Positions 39,117-50,879 of a stretch of DNA of 64,000 nucleotides are shown here, one piece after another. Source of the stretch: Limnanthes douglasii subsp. nivea (taxonomy: Eukaryota; Streptophyta; Magnoliopsida; Brassicales; Limnanthaceae). The position numbers and the translations under genes were made by a program. Each line of letters starts with the position of its first letter. Position 1 is the first letter of the stretch. The notes beneath the pieces are model-generated. The model searched no databases, was not told where the DNA came from, and saw only the letters and a list, made by a program, of their open reading frames with translations. Where the stretch lies: the NCBI GenBank assembly GCA_036936605.1, contig JAUPFV010000001.1:349629081-349693080 (forward strand), given 5' to 3'.

Positions 39117-39541
39117 GGCATTGAACAATACATCGTCCCTCGACTATCGCGTTTGGTGGCAGATAGTCCCTTGACTTTCAAATGTCTGTGACAGTCCCTG
39201 AACTATAGCGTTTGGATAAAGTTAGTCCACAGGATCCTCTGATCCATGAGAGGCTGCCACTTGTCACCATAGTCCCCAGATTTTTGTATCATCACTAGTC
39301 CCTTGAGTTTAGGTCAAACCCAAAATGTAGAATATTACGGATAACAAAACTCAAGGGACTAGTGGTGATACAAAAATATGGGGACTATGGTGACAGGTGG
39401 CAGCCTCTCATGGATCAGAGGATCTGGTGGACTAACTTTATCCAAACGCGATAGTCCAGGGACTGCCAACGGATATTTGAAAGTCAAGGGACTATCTACC
39501 ACCAAACGCGATAGTCGAGGGATAATGTATTGTTCAAAGCC
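39117..39541. mobile_element. Foldback MITE 1 (425 bp)
   Basis: An almost complete palindrome: arms 39117 to about 39320 and about 39345-39541 pair over most of their length. The tips read TTGAACAATACATCGTCCCT and, reversed, TTGAACAATACATTATCCCT. The arms carry repeated AGTCCCTNGACTAT and GCGTTTGG words. A perfect 10-bp target duplication CAAAACTATA (39107-39116 and 39542-39551) suggests a Mutator-like class. It is inserted in the copia integrase frame. Confidence 0.85.
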
Positions 39542-39561
39542 CAAAACTATATGTTTAGGAA

Positions 39562-39971
39562 GACTTTGAACATTATATCATCAATGGACTAACACATTTG
39601 GTGACAGATGGTCCCTTGTCTTTCAAAAGTCCGTTGGTAGTCCCTGGACTATCAGCTTTAGATCCTTTGATTCATGTGAACCTGCCACCTGTCACCATAG
39701 TCACCAAAATTTTGTTTCACCACTGGTCCCTTAACTTTAGGTCACATATTGTAGACTACATTTTGATTTTGACCTAAAGTTAAAAGACCAGTGGAGATAC
39801 AAAATTCTAGTGAATATGGTGATAGATGGCATGTTTACAAGAATCAAAGGATCTGGTGGACTAACTTTATCGAAAGCTGATAGTTTAGGGACTACCACCA
39901 GACTTTTGAAAGTTAAGAGACTATATGTCACCAAATGTGATAGTTCAGGGATAATATAATTTTTAAAAACT
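39562..39971. mobile_element. Foldback MITE 2 (410 bp), same family
   Basis: A more diverged palindrome with the same arm words (GGTCCCTTG, CAAAAGTCCG, ACTATCAGCTTT, TTTGGTGACA). The flanks GTTTAGGAA (39553-39561) and GTTTAAGAA (39972-39980) give a 9-bp target duplication with one mismatch. Only 20 bp separates it from MITE 1. Confidence 0.8.
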
Positions 39972-40899
39972 GTTTAAGAATATGGTGAAGAGTATAATTA
40001 ATGATTCAACTCTAACATTATAATTTCAGGGAGATTCCATTAAATGTGTTGAATACATTCTTGATTTAGTTCCCACAAAACCAATTGTTAAGACCCCACA
40101 TGAACTTTAGATTGAACACAATCTTAACTGGAATCATATGCATGCTTGAAGATGTCAATATAAAGTAAAGCCTGATCAGCAAAATAAAAAAAACTTGGAC
40201 GTTAAGAGGGCTAGTTTTAATTTCATTAGATATTCAAACCATTCGAAGTGCTTTTATTTTTTTATATTTTCGACTATAAGTATGTTTGAGACAATAACAT
40301 CAAAATTATTTAAGGATGTGGAGTTTTTGGGAGAAAAATATGAACAAATATTTATTTTGAGAAGGAATTCATATACATCCATGAAGGTTCTAACAAAGAT
40401 AAGTAGGTCATCAAACATCATATCCCACCATAATGATCTCTCTTGGTGAATTGATACTCAAGTATCAAATGATTTGGTTTCAATGAGAGATATTTTAGTC
40501 ATCTAAAAAAATATTAAAATACTCAAGATGATATTTGTCTTCCACATAAGGAACAAAATAAAAACTTATAGAAGATCAAACCCTACATCCTCAAAAAAAT
40601 GAAAATTGAAGTAATAGTACCCTTAAGAAGATTCACTAGAAATAATGTGAATATTATATATTTGAATCATATAATGTATCTTCAATAATGTGAAGATAAA
40701 CTGTGGTGTAATGCTAAACGATTCGTCTTAATTCTGTGAATCCATACAGAGTTCTAATTCTCAGTTGAAGATAATTGATGCTTATAGACAGGGGAATATG
40801 ATGTTATTTGTTTTTTTACAGAAAGTATCATGAAAAAGAAAACAACCAAATTTAGGGACTTACAAACCTAAATATAATAACAAAGTGACGTGTAAGTGA

Positions 40900-42110
40900 T
40901 AATAAAATCCATATTTTATGGTTTTCTAAATGCTTACTCTTCCTACTATCATTTGATAAACACTAATGAGTCGTTCTTGATTGCAACAGTTCAAAAGAAG
41001 TCTCAACATGAAGTTTCAACTTCTGGGAACATAACAACTGAAATATCTGCAAGGTAGAGAAATTGTAATAAGAATCAAATCTCAAAGGGGAGGCCGAGAC
41101 GGAACTTGAACAACAGTTATCAAAATAGCCAAAAGTCAAAATACATTAGCAGATGACTCTATATAGATCTAAATGAAAACTTGGGTTTAATAAAATGACT
41201 AAAAATGTAAAAAAATTTAAATGGCCTAAAAATATGGACTTCCATATAGGAGAGAGACAATAATAAGTTTTGAAATTTATATAATGATATATGATATTAT
41301 ACCCAAGATTGTCATGATCTGAAATATGAAATTTAAAATATAATTGATGAAGACAAACCTCAGGAGTTTGTGAATAAGAGGTCTAATAATGAAGCTAGAC
41401 ATGTTACGGCATAACATTAATCTTCAATAGGGCATAAACCCAAGTTAGAACTATAGCCAAACCTTCGAGAACCTTGGAAAATAATGCCGTTATGGATATA
41501 AAAGAGAAATACATGTATTCATGCCTAAATATGCACAATCACGTATGGGCCTCACATTCCTGTATTACAAAATTTTCTAGAAAAATAAATATTAACGATT
41601 TATAAGTTTATTTTAGGATCAAACATCACCTCACATGGATGTAAACTATTACACAATGCTTGGTTGCACTGATGATAATTTAAGAGGAGTTGTGGCACCA
41701 TAATAAAATGCAGTGATAATTATAGTAAAGATGATTAGGGAATAGGTAAAATGAGTAAGATTCACACTGACAATTCAAGCAACCTACTATATAACAGTAG
41801 TAATGACAAGATGTGTATTGTTTCATTCCTAATACCATCCTATGGGATTTTAACTAGATTTACTATGACATATGAAAATAGTAGAAATGTTGAGCTTAGA
41901 TGTAGTTTTAGGACGATGATAATTCACGAAGAATATCCAATATTAATTTACGATATTGGATGTATCTTTTCCATACAACACTATTTTGGGAAGGCACTAA
42001 TTAGATTACATGCATAATTTAGTACAAATATTACACGTATCCATTTGATAATAGTGGATGGAATGTTTGGTGTGATAAGAGGAAACTAGATAATGTGAAA
42101 TGAGTGTTAT
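40900..42110 (+). pseudogene. Tat-2 gag end and protease
   Basis: The gag tail is seen as 'FKWPKNMDFHIGER' (about 41210-41255) and 'TQDCHDLKYEI' (41300-41335), the Tat-type linker before a CCHC-like H...C stretch, then 'QEFVNKRSNNE'. The protease follows: 'DDNLRGVVAP' (about 41680), 'SRNVELRCSFRTMIIHEEYP' (41880-41940) and 'PYNTILGRH' (about 41972). Stops and shifts throughout. The 5' LTR and most of gag are not recognisable, and the junction with the copia relic is unclear. Confidence 0.6.
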
Positions 42111-42269
42111 ACGACCTCCCTGGCCCTAAAAATATATCCGTCAACAGAGGCTGTATTTTACTTGATGTTATGGATAACCTTAAAAAGTCTCATAAGTTAA
42201 TCGAGCTAGGAAAAGAGGTAAAATGCATTAAAATGAAGGAAAATAAAATCATTCGCCTTGGCCGAGACA

Positions 42270-43146
42270 TACAAATATACCTCAAGTATAATTTACTAGA
42301 TATTTTAATAAAACCTTGGATATGTTTGCTTGGAATTCTTATGATGTTCAAACCATAATAATGTGTCATGATATTAGAGAAATTTAATGGGCCACGCCAT
42401 ACATATTACCTAATATGAAGAGTGTGTGTTGATTTCACTGAATTTAATAAAGCTTCTTCGAGTAATATTTTCCCTTTTAAAAAATTAACGAACCAATGAA
42501 TGCAACTTTAGTTAATAGAATGCTATCTTTCATGTATTCTTATGCATTCTACAACTAAATCTGATGCATGAAGATGACCAATAATACAATACCTTTATCA
42601 GTAAAAGAGGATTTCATTGTTATAAAGTTATGCATTTGGGGCTGAAGAACGTTGAAACCACATATTATAGGTTGTTAAAAAAATTGTTACTAAGCTTGGC
42701 CAAAAAGCTACAAGTTTATGTTGATGATATTTATATCATTATCAGACAAGATAAAGACTATTTGATATAACTTACCAAGACCTTTACCAAACTCAAAAGA
42801 ATAAACATGGAGCTTAATCCAAAGACGTGTATCTTTGGTGTAATTTTTGTGAATTTTCTGGATTATATGGTTATTAAGAAAATCATAAAGGCAAAATTTG
42901 CACAACTTTCAAACTTAGCTGCAATGCAACCTCTCTGGAACACAAAGGAAGTTCAAATACTGAAAGAAGGTTAGTTACACTTAACAAATTAATTTCAAGA
43001 TCTTTAGATAAGTGCTAGCATTTATTTCAGATACTTAAAAGATTTAGGATTCAATTGGAGCCCAACCTGTGATGAAGCCTTTAACAATTAAAAAAATGCA
43101 TGTCTCTCTAGAATTATTAACAAAATCGAAGTTTTGTGAGTCTTTC

Positions 43147-43193
<47 letters not shown>

Positions 43194-43470
43194 ATCTTAT
43201 ATTCTAATGTTAGTGCATATAATTAGAGAAGAAAAAATTACATATGAGGAAATATATTATGTTAGTAAGTGTCTATTAGACGTCAAGACTTGTTACTTAC
43301 AAATAGATAATAGTTTCGTAATTATAGTAGTTGCGACCAAGAAGATGAGACCCTATTTTTACGCTTATACTATCACAGTAAAAACTTAATTCCATTTAAG
43401 AAGTATATTACTTAAGCTTGATATTTATGACACACTAACTGATTTTCCGTAGAATTAAAAGACTATAATA
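42270..43470 (+). pseudogene. Tat-2 reverse transcriptase and RNase H
   Basis: 'LDMFAWNSYDVQTIIMCHDI' (about 42315-42375), 'RVCVDFTEFNKA' (42420), 'RGFHCYKVMHLGLKNVETTY' (42608-42668), 'QVYVDDIYIIIRQD' (about 42712-42755) and 'MELNPKTCIFGVIF' (42810-42850) are successive RT blocks, with the catalytic YVDD intact. The RNase H start is disrupted by a (TA)n run at 43150-43190, after which 'EEIYYVSKCLLDVKTCYLQI' (43240-43300) and 'VVATKKMRPYFYAYTITV' (43325-43382) continue in one frame. Confidence 0.72.
43149..43191. repeat. TA microsatellite inside Tat-2 RNase H
   Basis: About 20 TA repeats interrupt the RNase H region. Because TA repeats read as alternating Ile-Tyr, they keep an ORF open here, which is accidental. 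Confidence 0.9.
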
Positions 43471-43499
43471 TAAAATTTGAGCAAAACAAATACAGTTAA

Positions 43500-45190
43500 G
43501 GCTCGAGCGTTGGCGGAGTTCCTAACATAGTTCCAGTTAAAAAGACATGTGCCTTTAGCATAACATCCAAAATTAACTTGGCAGTTCAGAACAAATTAAG
43601 GAAGAAATAAGTTCGGTTATGTGGTAAGATTTCACATAATTTCTCCCTAAAGAGAAATTATGAGCCAAGTTATCAAATTTGGATTATTTGTTCCCAATAA
43701 TAAGGCGGAGTATGAGGCTACACTAACTAGCCTTTAACTAGACAACTTTTGTTAGACTAAAATAGTAATATAAATTCAAAGATTCTTAGTTTATGATCAA
43801 CTAATATCTGAGCCAAGTTGAGGATAAAAATAAAAGCTTATTCCAATACTTGAAGAAGTTTTGATATTAGAAAACTTTATTTAATCAAGTAATTTTTTTA
43901 AAAAGTGTTAAAATTAGAAAACACAATATTCGATGCTCTGGCATCCTCAACCTGTGCATACTCAACATCAGGGATAATCCTCCATAAAAAACCTTCAATA
44001 ATTTTCCTCGAATTTTTTTATCAAGTGTTTAGCTTCATGGGTTATATTAATTGAAGGGGATGAAAAAGAAGAATAGTGGAGATCTCTTATAAAAGCATAC
44101 ATTGTAGAAGGTAAACTGCCAGAGAATAAGGTCGAGACTAGACATATCAAGATAAAATAAGCAAGATTCATAAGGATCATAGAAACTTTATATAAGCAGG
44201 GACTGACTAAACCTTTATATTGATGTCTCGGACCAGAAGATGCAACCTTTTTCTGGGAAGAACTCCATGATGGAGAAGGAAGTGTATGGTTATAAGATGT
44301 TACACAAAAAAATTATACTGCAAGGATATTATTAAAATACCATAGATTCTTTAATTTAATATAAGTCATTGTTGTCTAATTGGAAATGAACTTAGAAGCC
44401 CTTTCTTTTGTGAGATGGGGCCTTGACATTGTAGGGCATCTTCCAAAGGCTTTATAACGAAGACAATTCTTATTGGTGGTTGTAGACTATTTTTTATAAT
44501 GGATAGAAGTGCAACAATTGGTGAAATCATGGCAATGGAAGTTATCAACTTTTTGAAGACAAATATATGTTGCAAATATGAGATTTCAAGAGTCATCAAA
44601 ATAGTTAGTACAACATAATTCCATAGCGATCGATTTTCATTATTAGTAAAACAAAAAGTATAAAAAAGTATCTTCTTCTTTCCATTCGCATGTAAACGTT
44701 CAAGTGGAGGTCACAACCTGAATAATAACATACGAAATTTTTTTTAAATAGCAACGAATTAGCATAATTTCTTATTTGAAGTTTTATGGTTGTATAAAAC
44801 CACTCCGAGAAATACAACGTATTTTCTTGGTGTATAAAATGAAATAATTAGTGTCAGCCAAAACTGGTATGCCTTTATATATAATAACAATTTATGATGA
44901 AGTAATTAACATTATATCTAAAAGTGCAGAGGTTGATGTCATTGAAGAAAAACTGGCAAAGGCTTGTATAAGATCAGAAAACTACAAATGAGTATGTATA
45001 ATTCAAAAACCCTTTTCAAAAGCTTTAAGGTTGGAGACAAAGTTCTTAAGAGAATGTTACTTCATATAAAGCCAAATATCTCGGTAAATTAGGTCCAAAC
45101 TGGAAATTTTATATACAATAGAGTCAAAGGTGAATCTTAAAATGTATAGGTTGAAAGAACAAAAACTTTGACATTCCTAAATACATAAAG
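43500..45190 (+). pseudogene. Tat-2 second RNase H part and integrase
   Basis: Badly decayed. A stretch like 'SNLDYLFPIIRRSMRLH' near 43675 matches the NNEAEYEAL block in mixed frames. The integrase zinc region is hardly readable, and the core is hinted at by 'HGRxCRAS' and 'EDKYM' fragments (44390-44590). The tail shows 'SFKVGDKVLK' and 'KYLGKLGPNWKF' (about 45020-45105), typical of the integrase C-terminus. Assignment rests mainly on position after RT/RNase H. Confidence 0.5.
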
Positions 45191-45199
45191 GATATGAAG

Positions 45200-48100
45200 C
45201 TTCACAATTCATAAGCACAACATAGCTTTGAATACTACCTTTATTATTTCAATTATAGTTGATATTGTATTTACTTATTTAACCTTCATTTGGGATATAC
45301 TATTTCATATTTTGGTCGTGAGATGATTTTACTAAGGTATCCATTATTAATAAAATGTTTTGTTATTTTTATCTTGACTCTCATACGATTTATTTTTCTA
45401 AGCATACATTGAAAATATGAACACCTCAATTAAACCAAAAAAATAAGTTCATGATGATTGCAAATTTAACCATAAACACTTCTACGAGTCAAATCACCCT
45501 TCAACCAGACAGAAAATTTAAGTGTGGAAAGTTATAAACGTAATTATAAACACTCGAGAAAGTCCATAAACCCCTCAATAAAACAAAAAAGAAAAATGTG
45601 TATGATTATTATAAACATAATTCTAAACATCTTAGGGAGTCTCAACATCCTAAATTTAAATAAAAAATTCTAATTATGGGATGATTATACATGTTATCTC
45701 AAACACTTCTATAGTCATTAATACTTCAAAAAAATGTATGGATAGTTGTAGATACAATCCTAAACATAAAGGAGCACACAAGTTCCTTCTAAAACCTGTT
45801 TCTTTAGATTTTATCACTGAGTTTGGGATAATAGAGTCTCAATAAATATATCTTAAAAAAATTTAAGGTTGCAACAAGTATATCCATTCAACATATTATA
45901 GTCTATGCTGAGCTGGAACATAAGAACAAAAAAATCCAAGTCAATTTCTTGGAAATTATCTATAAATTGTAATGATCAACATTTTATCAATATTATCTAC
46001 AAAGTTATCAAGGATTTTTTTACTAATGTTCTTTAAAATCTCATAAAAATTTAGCATGCTCAAATTCATTTTATTTTACAAAAAAAATCTTTTAGATTGG
46101 GCTTATCCTCCATATTATTATGCAACACATTGACTTTCTAGTGCTCCTCATTACATCCTTTTACAGATGTTCTATTTTCTTACCCTCGACATAATCGTTG
46201 TTATAAAATTTCAACATTTTTATTTATTCTAAGCAACAAAGTGTTTTAGCAAGTGAAGTTTTAGTCAACATATTTGTCATGGAAGCGACAATAAATTCAT
46301 TACACTAAGTACTATCATGAGAAAGAGAGTCTTAATCGATAATTTCTTTTCCTTTTACAGTAGGAAGATTAGGCTTCTTAACAACATGACAACCACATTC
46401 AGTAATGGTAAACCCTTGTCAGTAGTTGATTGATGATTCATAATATAATCAATACTTTTAGCAACTCTTCATCAGCAACCAGAAAGTTAGGACCATAAGT
46501 CTAAGTAACAAAACTTTACTTTAAGGGACAAAAACATCAACAACTAAACTTCAACATATGAAGATTCTAGTGAAAATACTTTTTGAGGAAATGTCATTGT
46601 TCAAGATTTAGGATCAGTTAGTTAACTTCAATATCAATAACTTAGGATTCAAACACTTTAGTTGAAGATTAACCATCAAGTTGTGTAAAAGATTGGTTGC
46701 TAGTTTTACCTTAGAAATTTTACTTTGGGCTTCTCACCGTGTAGATGTCACCTAAATTTTTTTAGGTTTTCAGCTCAGAATGTTTGGCTCTAGATTTCTT
46801 TGAAGGTGATTGTTTAGTATGAGTCTTCTTTACTTTAGAATAATCAACCTTAGGTTGAGAATATCTAAGAACAATCGAATCTTCATTATGGACTTTATGA
46901 ATATTGCAGGTGAATCTCTAACAATAGTACTAGTCCCAGTCTGTACGCCCAAGACTATAGATGTAGCATGGCGAGAATATTTAGGTCACAAATTACTAGA
47001 TAAATAATTCTCACCCACAATGATGGCTTGATAACTATTGAGCCATATCCTAATAAAATCAACGTGTGCAATGTAATTGATTTTAAAATTGGAACCAATA
47101 AAAATTATCAATTTATGTAAAGTACAAGGGTGAAAAGTCTAGATACAACTAAGTCTCATGACCAAAGAAGAAACTTAAGTGAAGTACAAGAACAAAATCA
47201 AAAGCAAAAATGCTTACTTGTTGTTTCCAACTTTGATAACATATAAACATCTTCTCTTTCCCACATGTATCTCAATTATTTAAACATAGATAAATTATTT
47301 CTCCATGTCTTTTAAAATATAGGAAGATCAAAAAGGATTTTAGCACCAATTATCATTGTAGCATAAAACTGAAGACTTCATGTCCTACATGGAAGAGTGG
47401 TTAGTGAAAAAATGTCTATAATACTGAACCTATAATATAATTTCCTATAGAAACTTGATGACATCAAAGTTCTCCATCCATTAGGAGCTAGGGACTTTAA
47501 CACATATGGATCTTTTTTTGAATAAAATATAGACAGTTAGAAAATAATGAAAATGAAGAGTATTCAAAGATGTAGTGAGTTAATCACAACATTAACGTTT
47601 TTTAAATACACAGTTGAGAAATTTTTTCATATTGGTGGTTATAATTCAACTAAATCTAAAATGTTTAAGAATAAAAATTCAAGAGGCAACACACGTGATA
47701 AAGTTATAACACACCGTCATACCCGTGACACGTGTAAGGAAATATTTCAAGTTTCCAGTGCGTTCAAATCACCTTCTTCATCAACAAATTTTTAATAAAA
47801 TGTTTCAACCAACAGAAGCGTATATAAAGAAGGTCTCAATGATAAGATTTCATTATGAGTGGAAGTTTTGGGTACCCAAAACACAAGGTCTTAGATTACA
47901 TGCTCAACAATTAAGCTTTGTTATAGCCATTCCTTCATACTAATAAATGATTAAGAGGGATACTCTCTCTACCTACACATGTAATTTAATTTATTTTTTT
48001 CAAATATCTTTATTTCAACTTCATGCCAATATTAAACTGAGTAAATTTTCTTCCTGTGAGATAACCATCTGTTAGTAAATTAAAAATACAGGAAATATTC

Positions 48101-48480
48101 TTTATACCTTTACTAATTTGTCATAAAAAAATAATGATTTTTATCCTCAAGAGTGTTTGGGTTGGTGAAAGAGTTTCAACGAGGCAATTATATCCCCAGT
48201 AGACATTAAGACTCTTATGAGACCAACAATAATTGACTCATTAGTTTGATTTGACATAAACTAAACGAGGTAGGAATTTGGGGCTTCAAGACTACAAGTT
48301 AAACATATTTCGGCAGAATTACAACAAATAAAGATAAAATATGTCTCTGTAAAAGAAAAACACTTCAAGATTATAGTATTTCATTGTTTATCTTGCAATG
48401 AATTTGATGGGATACAGCTAAGGGTATAAATTGTAAGGGATGAAGTTTATTTAAGTTCATGTATGTAACACAAATCCTTT
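45200..48480 (-). pseudogene. Probable decayed antisense region of Tat-2
   Basis: No intact gene is seen. On the minus strand around 46790-46960 there are polar runs such as 'YSQPKVDYSKVKKTHTKQS' and 'PSKKSRAK', like the Lys/Ser-rich linkers of the antisense ORFs of Tat-1 and Tat-4, and the position after integrase is the same. The evidence is thin. The rest (45200-46100, 47100-48480) is uninformative AT-rich DNA. Confidence 0.3.
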
Positions 48481-48519
48481 GGTTGAAGCTTGGAGTTATA
48501 AAGTTAAGGCCATAAGGTT

Positions 48520-48619
48520 NNNNNNNNNNNNNNNNNNNNNNNNNNNNNNNNNNNNNNNNNNNNNNNNNNNNNNNNNNNNNNNNNNNNNNNNNNNNNNNNN
48601 NNNNNNNNNNNNNNNNNNN
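48520..48619. other. Assembly gap (100 N)
   Basis: Exactly 100 undetermined bases. The round number suggests a gap of unknown size placed by scaffolding inside repetitive gypsy DNA. Continuity across it is not assured. Confidence 0.98.
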
Positions 48620-50860
48620 ATTATATCCATCAAACCTATGTTCGTGAGGTTCAAGCCATAAAAAGCTTGATCGTCACCATCAAAGAACTAACACCCGACA
48701 AAATCTATTGCAAGAACTGTATAACAACAAATACCGCATTCCAAATTCTAATATTCTTATAATTAGAAGAAAATCAAAGAAGCCAATGATACTTTATCCG
48801 CCTATTTTCAGGAGTTACCATCGACAACTGATTACTCGCCATATTACAAACATAGAAAAAATTGATCCCGAGAAAATTATATTTGAGATAGATGCTTCTA
48901 AACCAATATGAAATATGAAAGATCGAAAACATGACTGTTATTATTGTCGGCAACACCATACTCGCTCACGGATCTGATATCTTATCGATCATCGAAATGA
49001 TTATGGTTTTGACAGTTATGAACCTAATATTATAGTGGAAACAAACATGTCGGGTTGTTTTAAAATTTCTTTGAACCTTTTTTCCATTTTAGAACAAACA
49101 TATCGTTCAAAATGATTTGGGCACACACAACAACAGACCTCCCCTCCCCCCCCCCCAAAGGCTACAAATATGTTGGGTCACATGAACAAAATTATAAATA
49201 CTTTCTAGTAGTTTTACCATTGCCGTCAGAATTACTGGTAGAAATATCCACCCAAAAATTAAACAAATACAAAATGGATAAATATTATAGAACGGGCGAC
49301 CACAAGCTACACATCAAGAAATTTTGTAACAATATACGTACCAAAAAAATTGACAAGTGGAAGATGTGCATAGATTTCACCGACCTTAACTAAGCATGCA
49401 TGAAGGATCCATTCTTGGTCCAAAAAATTGACCAACTTGTAATCGTCACTTCAAGAAACATATTAATTTCTTTCATGGATGATTTCAAGCTACAATCAAA
49501 CTGCCATTCATCCTAACAAAAAGGATCATACAAACTTCATTATTAAGCGAGGTCTACATTGCTGCAAGGTAATCTCATTCGTTCTAAAGACCACATGTGC
49601 AACATACCAATGTTTGGTAAATAAAGCCTTATCTACACAAATCAAACATAACGCATAAGCATACATTGATGACCAGTTTTTCATCAGCCGAGAAGAACAT
49701 AACCACCTAGAAGACTTGGAAAAACCTCTAATAATCTCCGAGCATTTAGTATTAAACTCAATCCAGAGAACTTTATATTTAAGTTTGCTATGAGAATATT
49801 TCAAGGTCTTATTAGTTAAAAAGATATCCAAGTATACACAAATAAACTAGAAAACATAGAGTCCACGAAGCCACACTAATCTATTAAAGAGGTAAAAATT
49901 CTAGCGTGAAGGTTGACAACACTCAAACTGATTTATTTCCTAATCCTCTAAAAAGTGCGCACCCTTCCTCAGAATACTTAAGGGTGTTAAAAAAATCAAT
50001 TGAACTTTTGAGTGCAATTAGGTATTCTATAAAATCAAAGAGAAATTGACTTCCCCTAAATTGCTCTCGCGACTGAACCCAAGTGACATTATTTACTTAT
50101 AATTAATAGCTTCTGATTATTTTGTAAGTAGATTACTAGTTAAATAAGAATCATCCACTTGTCAAGCTATCAATTACGTCAGTAAATCCTTCATTCTCAT
50201 TAGAACTTAGAAGCTAACACTGACTCGAGTAGTGGATGTCAGGAAAATGAGACTATACTTTTAAGGTCATATGATTAGGGTCTGAACATTATTTTATTGT
50301 AGAATTTTCTCCAAAGTGTTGGATAGACTAACACGACGATATATAAAGTTATGAGACTTCAACGTAAAGTTTGAGCCACAAACTGCTATTGTAGATTTTC
50401 TTACCGGATTGTAAGCCGAACGACCTATCTCTTTGGAAGTTACTGTAGAACTAATGTGTACAGTCGGAATGAATAAAGGCTCAAACAGCTAAATCTTTAA
50501 ATTTAGTACCTCTCGGGACCCTCTTCAACAATCCATCTGATTTAAATTCACCACATCGAACAATAAAACCAAATATGAAGCAACCATTACACGACTTTGG
50601 GTGGATAAAATCTATGGGTAACGATGCGTAAGAAAATTATACTTTAAGCCAAGACAAAGTAAAAATAATATAATTATCTTATATTTATCAAATTTATGTG
50701 CCAAGGTCCTCAAACTTCAAACACATGTAGTAAAATCGAGTACTGAATGATAAAAACTAAATAGTTGATGCACTCACTTTTGTAGAAAATACTGAATTCG
50801 ATCTATGGGTCAATACTTAAGAGAAATATATCATATATAAATTATCACGATTCGAGCCAA
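48620..50860 (+). pseudogene. Tat-3 gypsy relic: RT and RNase H
   Basis: The protease/RT entrance is unclear. 'KIDKWKMCIDFTDLN' at about 49350-49390 is the RT palm, followed by 'ACMKDPFLVQKIDQL' and 'ISFMDDF'. 'YIDDQFFISREEHNHLEDL' near 49660-49715 is the catalytic block in another frame, with 'DQ' after the YIDD. 'NKTKYEATITRLWVDKIYG' near 50555-50615 is the RNase H NNEAEYEALI block. No integrase is recognisable before the next gypsy copy starts at about 50880, so this copy is truncated. An 11-nt C run at 49145-49156 is odd in this AT-rich DNA. Confidence 0.6.
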
Positions 50861-50879
50861 AAAAACAAACCTATGGGGC

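Larger units (their letters stand above)
38690..40830 (+). pseudogene. Ty1/copia integrase-region relic interrupted by two MITEs
   Basis: Integrase residues are clear on the left: 'KGKHTTMKRLDA' (about 38705), 'FIDYFSRYDYLHHIHD' (38832-38880), 'QLGKSIKCARSDRGGEYY' (38930-38980, with the second catalytic Asp) and 'KYLQECAIVIQNKVSCSP' ending 'FERQNY' at 39116. Two foldback elements (39117-39971) interrupt the frame. It resumes at about 39980 with 'KNMVKSIIND', then 'CVEYILDLVPTKPIVKTPHE' (40050-40108), 'FNFIRYSNHSKCF' and 'ISMFETITSKLFKDVEFLGE'. 'VPLRRFTRNN' (40620-40650) leads towards RT, which is missing. Both ends are truncated and no LTR was seen. Confidence 0.8.

Noticed and set aside
48479..48661. 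Reading frame running through the gap
   Set aside because: A third of it is N; nothing can be concluded.
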